DNA of 12,821 bases from Fidelibacterota bacterium (lineage in GTDB: Bacteria > Fidelibacterota > Marinisomatia > Marinisomatales > TCS55), in contig NZWI01000002.1 of assembly GCA_002701875.1 (NCBI GenBank), positions 1 to 12,821 on the forward strand, written 5' to 3'. Shown piece by piece: positions 7,081-12,821 of this stretch. The translations under genes and the position numbers were made by a program. A model generated the notes under the pieces. That model saw only the letters and a program-made list of their open reading frames with translations, did no database searches and had not been told where the DNA came from. The first letter of the stretch is position 1. Each line of letters begins with the position of its first letter.

Positions 7081-8003
7081 TGTATACCATCTTTTGCATA
7101 TTTTGCATCCATGAGATCTTGTAATCCAAGTTTTTTTACGCGAATATCCTTCATCACAGATGAAGCGGCAGCATTTAATACTTCAAAGAAGACGCCTCTT
7201 TCGCGTCCATAAAAATGAATACTATGACCAATGCGAGACGGATTTTTAACTTTTGGTAATTTAGATAATGTCATAAAAAGTTCATCAGTAAGATCTTCAA
7301 ATTCAATTTGAAATTGGTGGTATTCGAATGTACTTCCAAGAAGACGATCTAAGCTTCCATCTAAAGCAATTTTACCATCTTCAAGAACTAAAATTCGATC
7401 GTGAGCTTCTTCTACTTCTTGTAAGGATTGACTAACATATACGATAGTTTTTTCTTTTTTAAAACGAAGTAGTAAGTCCCAGGTTTGTCGATAAGATTCA
7501 GCATCCATAAAAGCAGTTGGATCATCTAAGATAAGTATTTCAGGGTCATGAATTAATGCGCGAATAATCATCCCTTTCTTAATTATACCAGGAGAGATAT
7601 CCTTAACCATTTTCTTAAGATAAGTTGTAATGTGAAGCTCTCGAGAAAGTTGAATCATTCTAGTATTAATGGTTTCCATGCTTTCACCATAAAGCATGCC
7701 AATAAAACGTATATTTTCTTCAAGCGTTAACCATGGATCAAGATCTAATTCGTGAGGCACAAACCCTAGAGATAGCATAGCTTTATTGCGCCTTTTTTGT
7801 GAATCTAACCCATTGATAAAAATCTGACCATATTCTTGATATTCTATACCAGAGATAACTCTTAAGAGCATTGATTTACCAGCTTCATTATCACCTATAA
7901 TTGCGACTAACGATCCCTTTTCTATACCAAAAGTCAAACTGGCAAGGATTGTTTTGTCTCCTACCAATTTTCCTACTTTTTTAAGTGTAATACTTGCTTC
8001 CAT
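7077..8003 (-). CDS. ABC transporter ATP-binding protein with degenerate catalytic motifs
   Basis: A 308-residue ATPase subunit, one nucleotide-binding domain (about 5-225) plus a C-terminal extension (225-308) like that of other ABC-2 exporter ATPases. Walker A is GDNEAGKS at 37-44, intact in the GxxxxGKS sense. Walker B is ILILDD at 156-161. Several catalytic positions depart from the family. The Q-loop Gln is His84 (GFVPHE). The LSGGQ signature reads ISPGI at 136-140. The catalytic Glu after Walker B is Asp161. The switch His is Gln192 (YVSQS). The D-loop region reads AFMDAES. The ATG at 8003 is preceded by GAGG at a seven-base spacing and overlaps the polA TAA by one base. It should pair with the permease encoded next. 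ATP binding is likely, but the hydrolysis rate is uncertain. Confidence 0.88.
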   Translation of the reverse strand: MEASITLKKVGKLVGDKTILASLTFGIEKGSLVAIIGDNEAGKSMLLRVISGIEYQEYGQIFINGLDSQKRRNKAMLSLGFVPHELDLDPWLTLEENIRFIGMLYGESMETINTRMIQLSRELHITTYLKKMVKDISPGIIKKGMIIRALIHDPEILILDDPTAFMDAESYRQTWDLLLRFKKEKTIVYVSQSLQEVEEAHDRILVLEDGKIALDGSLDRLLGSTFEYHQFQIEFEDLTDELFMTLSKLPKVKNPSRIGHSIHFYGRERGVFFEVLNAAASSVMKDIRVKKLGLQDLMDAKYAKDGIH

Positions 8004-10720
8004 TAATGTGCCTCATACCAAGATTCTCCATACCCACAGTCAACGACTATGGGGACGCTTATGGGAAGAGATTTCTCCATTTCTTCAACAACCATTGATT
8101 GAAGTATTTCAATTTCACTTTTAGGAACTTCAAAAACTAATTCATCATGAACTTGCAAAATCATTTTTGCCACCATTTTATCAGATTGCAATTTATGTTG
8201 AATAGCAATCATAGCTAGTTTAATCATTTCTGCATTGGTTCCTTGAATAGGCATATTTATAGCCATCCTCTTTGCTGCTTCACGATGAAGATGGTTGGTG
8301 CTATCAATATCCCATACTGGCCTTCTACGTCCAAGCATTGTTTCAACAAATTGATTTTTACGAACTTCTTCAAGTGTTATATCAATATAATCTTTAATTC
8401 CTGAATACATTTCAAAGTAGGTTTGAATAATTGATTTTGCCTCCTTTATCGGAATCCCTAATTCTTGGCTCATTCTAAATGGGCCTGCTCCATAAAGTAA
8501 TCCAAAATTAACTATTTTTGCTGTTCGTCTCATATCAGGATGAACATCTTTCATAGTTACACCAAATACTAATGCAGCAGTTCTTTTATGGACATCTTCT
8601 CCTTTATTAAAAGCATCAAGCAAAGCTTTGTCCTGGCTTAAATGTGCCATAATTCTTAATTCGATTTGAGAGTAATCAGCTGATAAAATCAATTTTTTAG
8701 GATCATTACTTTTAAATGCTTTACGAATCTTTTTTCCTTCTTCTGTACGAATTGGTATATTTTGAAAGTTGGGATTACTGGATGATAAACGACCTGTTGC
8801 AGCTATAGTTTGATTAAATGTGGAATGAACTCGTTTCGTTTTTTTATTGATTAATGCTGGTAAAGCATCAATATAGGTATTTTTTAATTTATTTAATTTT
8901 CGATATTCCAAAACTAATTCGGGTATAATATGCTCATTCTTCAACCTCTCTAATACATTTTCAGCAGTAGAACGTTTCTTTACCAAAGGCAAACCTATTA
9001 CATCAAATAAAACTGTTGCCAATTGTTGTGTAGAATTAATATTGAATTCAGTCCCTGCTTCATTATTTATTTTGATTTTAAGCTGATCGATTATTTTGCC
9101 AAGATCTGTTGACATTTTTCCTAACATTTTTGCATCAATATATATTCCATTATACTCCATCTCTAGAAGAACGGATAATAAAGGAATTTCAATCCTCTTA
9201 AAAAAGGTATATAAACCCTCTTCTTTTAATTCTTTAATTAAAATGTATGTAAGCTGTAAAGCCACATCTGAGTCCTCTGCAGCATAAAAGGCAATTTTAT
9301 CCAGTTCTACATCAGCCATGGAGGTTTGTTGCCGACCTTTACCTATTAAGTCTTCGATAGGAACCATACGATAATTCAATTTCTGAAGACTTAAGGTCTC
9401 CAATTTTAGATTTCTAGATTCAGGTTTTAGTAGATGAGCAGCAATCATGGTATCGAATTTTATTCCTTTTACATCTATACCATGACGCTTAAGAATTAAT
9501 CCATCAAATTTTATATTTTGTCCTGTTTTTGGAATTTTCTCATTTTCCATAATTGGCTTAATAATATCTAGAACAATTGATAATTGGTCATCAAACAGGT
9601 CTGAAACTTTCTCTTTGAAATGAATAGGCAAATAAACACCTGTATTTTTTCTATTAGAAAATGACAATCCTACAATATCACAGCTCATAGTTTCTAATGA
9701 GGTTGTCTCAAGATCAAATGACAACCAAGAATCTTCTTCAATTGACTTCACAAAAGATTTTATTTCTTCAATTGTTGTAAGAGATTTATAATCTTTTTCA
9801 GGTCTTTTTTCAATTGAAGGCGTTTCACCTTTTAATGTTCTTAATTGATTTTGAAGTGCTTGAAACTCTAATTCCTGAAAAAGTGAATCTAATTCATTAA
9901 TATTAAAGCCATCCGTTAACATATCATTAAAGCTTGTGTCTATTTTCATTTCAGTATCAATAGTAACTAATTCTTTGCTTAACAAAGCTTCATCACGACA
10001 ATTTTGCAAACCTTCTCGCGCACGTTTATTCTTTACTTCATCAGCATGGTCTAAAGCTGATTCGAGTGATCCATATTCATGAATTAACTTGACGGCAGTT
10101 TTTTCACCAACACCTCTCACTCCTGGAATGTTATCAGATGAATCTCCCATAAGACCTAATAAATCAATAATTTTTTCCGGTGGTACACCCCATTTTTCTT
10201 TTACTCCAACTTTATCGTACACTTTAATATCAGCTTGCCTTCCAGATGGTGCATATAGAAAAATATTGTTATTAACTAATTGCATAAAATCTTTATCACC
10301 ACTGACTATGTATGAATCCAATTCATTCAGATCAGCTTGCTTAACTAAAGTGCCTATAATGTCATCTGCCTCAAATCCAGGTTTTTCAATAGTGGGAATT
10401 CTCATTGCATTTAATAATTTCCACAGGTAGGGCAATTGATCTTGCATTTCTTCAGGCATTTTCTCTCGAGTTGCCTTATAATCCGGATATTTTTTATGTC
10501 GAAAAGTTTTTTTAGATGAATCGCTGGCTGCTACGAGATAATCAGGTTTTTCTTTACGTAACAATTTTAGGACTTGATTAGTAAAGCCAAAAAGTGCTGA
10601 TGTGTGCATACCTTTGCTATTAATTAATGGATTACGTATCATCGCAAAATGAGCACGATAAAAGATAGCATATATATCGATTAAGAATAATCGTTTTCGT
10701 TTAGATAAATTATCTTCCAT
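8003..10720 (-). CDS. polA: DNA polymerase I
   Basis: A complete 905-residue family A polymerase for gap filling, RNA primer removal and repair synthesis. The 5' nuclease domain (about 9-295) keeps its acidic residues: LFLID at 11-15, KTFRH at 71-75, FEADD at 116-120, SGDKD at 140-144, and GDSSDNIPGVRGVGEKTA at 192-209. The proofreading domain (about 310-500) looks active, with FDLET at 335-339 (Asp336, Glu338), GQNIKFD at 400-406 and Tyr479/Asp483. The polymerase domain has motif A ADYSQIELR at 681-689, motif B with Arg731, Lys735, Phe739 and Tyr743, and motif C VHDE at 857-860. After Tyr743-Gly744 comes AGPF, where most bacterial enzymes have Met-Ser. No Shine-Dalgarno sequence precedes the ATG at 10720. 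Its stop overlaps the ABC ATPase start (TAATG), so it may lead or belong to the long operon. Confidence 0.97.
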   Translation of the reverse strand: MEDNLSKRKRLFLIDIYAIFYRAHFAMIRNPLINSKGMHTSALFGFTNQVLKLLRKEKPDYLVAASDSSKKTFRHKKYPDYKATREKMPEEMQDQLPYLWKLLNAMRIPTIEKPGFEADDIIGTLVKQADLNELDSYIVSGDKDFMQLVNNNIFLYAPSGRQADIKVYDKVGVKEKWGVPPEKIIDLLGLMGDSSDNIPGVRGVGEKTAVKLIHEYGSLESALDHADEVKNKRAREGLQNCRDEALLSKELVTIDTEMKIDTSFNDMLTDGFNINELDSLFQELEFQALQNQLRTLKGETPSIEKRPEKDYKSLTTIEEIKSFVKSIEEDSWLSFDLETTSLETMSCDIVGLSFSNRKNTGVYLPIHFKEKVSDLFDDQLSIVLDIIKPIMENEKIPKTGQNIKFDGLILKRHGIDVKGIKFDTMIAAHLLKPESRNLKLETLSLQKLNYRMVPIEDLIGKGRQQTSMADVELDKIAFYAAEDSDVALQLTYILIKELKEEGLYTFFKRIEIPLLSVLLEMEYNGIYIDAKMLGKMSTDLGKIIDQLKIKINNEAGTEFNINSTQQLATVLFDVIGLPLVKKRSTAENVLERLKNEHIIPELVLEYRKLNKLKNTYIDALPALINKKTKRVHSTFNQTIAATGRLSSSNPNFQNIPIRTEEGKKIRKAFKSNDPKKLILSADYSQIELRIMAHLSQDKALLDAFNKGEDVHKRTAALVFGVTMKDVHPDMRRTAKIVNFGLLYGAGPFRMSQELGIPIKEAKSIIQTYFEMYSGIKDYIDITLEEVRKNQFVETMLGRRRPVWDIDSTNHLHREAAKRMAINMPIQGTNAEMIKLAMIAIQHKLQSDKMVAKMILQVHDELVFEVPKSEIEILQSMVVEEMEKSLPISVPIVVDCGYGESWYEAH
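8011..8014 (-). promoter_or_regulatory. Ribosome binding site of the ABC ATPase gene
   Basis: GAGG on the minus strand, seven bases before the ATG at 8003 and inside the last codons of polA. It supports this start and independent initiation in addition to coupling through TAATG. Confidence 0.5.
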
Positions 10721-10744
10721 AGAACAGTCAATTTAATTGAAATA

Positions 10745-10761
10745 GGTTATTAGATATAACC
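10745..10761 (-). repeat. Short inverted repeat between the receptor gene and polA
   Basis: GGTTAT and ATAACC form a perfect 6-bp stem around a 5-base loop, in the 56-base gap after the TonB-dependent receptor stop. On the minus strand the sequence after it is TATTTCAATT, not a clear T-run. It could be a weak terminator or an operator, or it could be chance. Confidence 0.3.
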
Positions 10762-10776
10762 CTAAGTCTTTTTTGA

Positions 10777-12821
10777 TTAAAAAGAATATGAAATACTTAA
10801 AAATGAATTCCTTGTAGATCCAGGCCAGTAATAGGCATGATAACCATCATAGTCATATCCGTATCCGTAAGTTGAATAGAGTTTATCAAATAAATTATTA
10901 ATTTTTAACATCACCTCTAGCTCATTCCATTTATATTGAGCACCAATGTTCCAAATTCCATAAGAGTCAATTTTCCCAGCTTCAGTATTGTCTTTATCAA
11001 TATACATATGTCCAACACGACGCCAATGCAAAAAAAGTAAACCAGAATTAATTGGTCGATAATGTAGAAAAAAATTAAATAACGATTCAGGCACATTAGG
11101 TAGACTCTTACCATTCGAAAAATAATTCATAAGCATAGATCCATTTACAGATGTACTCCATCTCCTATTTAATATAAACCCGGTTTCCCATTCAAACCCC
11201 ATATGAGCAGTGGAATCTGCCGAATAATATTCGTATTCACCTTCTTGGTTTATATCTATATTTTTTAATTGTTCATTTAAGTATTGAATATTATATCCAT
11301 TAAGTCGAACATGACCTGTTCCTAAAGTGAAATCTATACCCCATTCAAAATTAGTTATAACTTCTGCAGCAGCCATAACTGGCGTGCTCCATACATCATC
11401 TGCCTGAATAATTTGATTATCTGCAGGCTCTTTTTGTGCTTTACCCCAATTAACGAATACATGCATAGAATCACCTATTTCCCAAACCATTCCCAATCGT
11501 GGATTAAAAAAATCCCAATCTGCTGAAAGCTTATGGCCAGAAGCATGTCCAATTATTTTCTGATTTAAAGTCCAATGGTGTTTTTGGCTTTGGAAATCCG
11601 CAGTTAGTGTAAATGGTTGATTTTGGGGATGCCATAAAAAATGTGTAAAAGAAGTAGTCGAGTTCTTTTTACCCAAATATTCGTAATATTTGTACCAGCC
11701 CTTCCCTAAAGATGAGGAAAGTGAAGAATTAGAAAAATTTGTTACTTCTCCAAAATGATCACCTGTATAAAAACGCATTTCAACACCAATATCTATTCGA
11801 AGTTGATCACTTGTCCAAGTAAATGTAGGCACTAAACCATAATAATTATTTTTTATCCACTTTCTACGAAGAAGATCAGTTAACATATTTTGTTCTTGCA
11901 AATCAGTATATTGATTATTTAAATCTAAATTATATGAATAATAATTCTGACCTGTTTTAGCTATCTCATAATATCCTTTTCCAATTACAAGATAGCTTAC
12001 ATTCCTTAGAAAAATATTTTTTGTTAGCTTGCCATAAGTGTTAACCGAATAAACTTGCTGCAAGAAATCATCTGTATAGGCTTTACTCCCCAATCGGCGT
12101 TTAACTCGATCTTCAATATCATTCATATGAATACCATCCCATGCCAATTGCGTATTTTCATGACCAATTAAAGCTCTAAATTGGTTAGTAAACTTTTCAC
12201 CTATGTGCTCTAAGCCAAAAAACATTCCATTTTGTTTTGAGTTATGATTGTTGCGGTATCCATCTGATGATATATTTGACACTCTTAGAGTCATATTCAA
12301 ATTTTCACCTAAGTCTTTGCCTGAGCGATAACGAGCGCGATATCTCTTTGTTTTCCACTCACCAGAACCAATTGAGAGGTCAATTTCTCTATTATCACTA
12401 GCAATTTGAGAATTAACATTGATGCTTCCTCCAAATGCAGTAGATCCATAGAGGCTATTTCCGATCCCTCGTTGGATTTGAACATTTTGAGCATCCGCTA
12501 GTATATCGCCATGATCAACCCAATAAACTTGATGACTTTCATTGTCATTTATAGGAACGCCATCAAGCATAACACTTATTCGACTCTGATCAAAACCTCT
12601 GATAGATAAATATGAATAGCCAGTCCCATTTCCACTCTCACTGTAAGACCAAATACCTGGTTCAGTCGAAAGTACCATTGGAACATCTTCAGCAGAGTAT
12701 CGTGTCTCAATTTCTTTTGCTGATAAATTGGAAAATGAAACAGGTGTAACTCCTAAAACAGCTCGCGTAGCACTCACATTTATTTCACCACCTTCAAGAA
12801 CCGTGGGTGTCATCAATACAA
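10777..12821 (-). CDS. TonB-dependent outer-membrane receptor, 5' partial
   Basis: An outer-membrane active transporter driven by TonB-ExbBD, with about 680 residues present. The reading frame is open to the right edge. The signal peptide and any N-terminal carboxypeptidase-regulatory-like domain are therefore missing, and the TTG/ATG pair at 12816/12813 is not a credible start. Numbering from that TTG, EINVSATR at 11-18 resembles the region around a TonB box. The plug domain spans about 20-135, with LSIRGF at 70-75, DGVPIND at 85-91, and QRGIGNSLYGSTAFGGSINV at 115-134. The remainder alternates aromatic and polar residues as in a 22-strand barrel. It ends with the typical NNLFDKLY...Y motif and a terminal Phe in SISYSF. 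Ligand (siderophore, cobalamin, carbohydrate) cannot be determined. polA starts 56 bases later, and a link between the two is doubtful. Confidence 0.93.
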   Translation of the reverse strand, partial: VLMTPTVLEGGEINVSATRAVLGVTPVSFSNLSAKEIETRYSAEDVPMVLSTEPGIWSYSESGNGTGYSYLSIRGFDQSRISVMLDGVPINDNESHQVYWVDHGDILADAQNVQIQRGIGNSLYGSTAFGGSINVNSQIASDNREIDLSIGSGEWKTKRYRARYRSGKDLGENLNMTLRVSNISSDGYRNNHNSKQNGMFFGLEHIGEKFTNQFRALIGHENTQLAWDGIHMNDIEDRVKRRLGSKAYTDDFLQQVYSVNTYGKLTKNIFLRNVSYLVIGKGYYEIAKTGQNYYSYNLDLNNQYTDLQEQNMLTDLLRRKWIKNNYYGLVPTFTWTSDQLRIDIGVEMRFYTGDHFGEVTNFSNSSLSSSLGKGWYKYYEYLGKKNSTTSFTHFLWHPQNQPFTLTADFQSQKHHWTLNQKIIGHASGHKLSADWDFFNPRLGMVWEIGDSMHVFVNWGKAQKEPADNQIIQADDVWSTPVMAAAEVITNFEWGIDFTLGTGHVRLNGYNIQYLNEQLKNIDINQEGEYEYYSADSTAHMGFEWETGFILNRRWSTSVNGSMLMNYFSNGKSLPNVPESLFNFFLHYRPINSGLLFLHWRRVGHMYIDKDNTEAGKIDSYGIWNIGAQYKWNELEVMLKINNLFDKLYSTYGYGYDYDGYHAYYWPGSTRNSFLSISYSF

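Noticed and set aside
10089..10430. Plus-strand 113-residue frame inside polA
   Set aside because: It lies fully opposite the conserved 5' nuclease domain of polA, and its Ser/Pro-rich sequence has no recognisable features. The plus-strand frames at 4840-5040 and 9096-9287 are similar shadows.
10745..10761. Firm terminator between the receptor gene and polA
   Set aside because: The stem is only 6 bp and mostly A/T, and no T-run follows on the transcribed strand. I kept it only as a low-confidence inverted repeat.
10917..11114. Minus-strand small frames inside the TonB-dependent receptor (also 12309-12494)
   Set aside because: They are alternative-frame readings within a well-supported coding region.
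12811..12816. Start codon of the TonB-dependent receptor near the right edge
   Set aside because: The frame continues open to the edge, and starting here would leave no signal peptide, which this protein class needs.
1..12821. Mobile element, CRISPR array, prophage or toxin-antitoxin module
   Set aside because: I found no transposase or integrase, no regularly spaced repeats, no terminal repeats and no small paired toxin-antitoxin genes. The genes are co-directional and of housekeeping or transport type.

Overview
The window is strongly AT-rich apart from a few GC-rich spots. It is gene-dense, and every supported gene lies on the minus strand, so transcription runs from high to low coordinates. 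A TonB-dependent receptor, an outer-membrane-type beta-barrel protein and several Sec signal peptides followed by Gln show a Gram-negative, double-membrane bacterium. The AT richness, the sparse Shine-Dalgarno sequences and the mix of families suggest a marine lineage such as Candidatus Marinimicrobia (SAR406) or a relative of the Bacteroidota/FCB group. That placement is inference, because no rRNA or other taxonomic marker is present.

Layout in transcription order. A TonB-dependent receptor enters from the right edge with its N-terminus missing (10777-12821). After 56 bases comes a complete DNA polymerase I, polA (8003-10720). Then follows a tightly coupled run: an ABC ATPase, an ABC-2-type permease, a nucleoside 2-deoxyribosyltransferase-like protein and alanine racemase. 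Each of these genes overlaps its neighbour by 1 to 4 bases. After short gaps of 30, 3 and 33 bases come a NamZ/DUF1343-like secreted protein, a beta-barrel protein of unknown function and a UMF1/Atg22-type major facilitator transporter. A 173-base gap (820-992) then holds a GC-rich inverted repeat with a 10-bp perfect stem. Beyond it are a YciA-type acyl-CoA thioesterase and an overlapping secreted protein of unknown family that runs off the left edge.

How the genes may work together. polA through the MFS gene could be one long transcript. Alanine racemase makes D-alanine for peptidoglycan, the NamZ relatives act on peptidoglycan fragments, and the MFS protein could carry small products across the inner membrane. 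A loose cell-wall theme is therefore possible in the middle of the window, but this is inference from adjacency. The thioesterase looks like the start of a separate unit, with its own clear ribosome binding site and a possible -10 element.

The points most worth a second look are these. The ABC ATPase has an intact Walker A but altered Q-loop, signature, catalytic-Glu and switch-His positions. The NamZ-like protein has TPQFG where the family usually has SPEHG. The structured element at 868-934 is not explained by any gene. The short transferase-like protein sits, translationally coupled, between the transporter and alr. I see no mobile element, CRISPR array, tRNA, rRNA or complete novel defence system.
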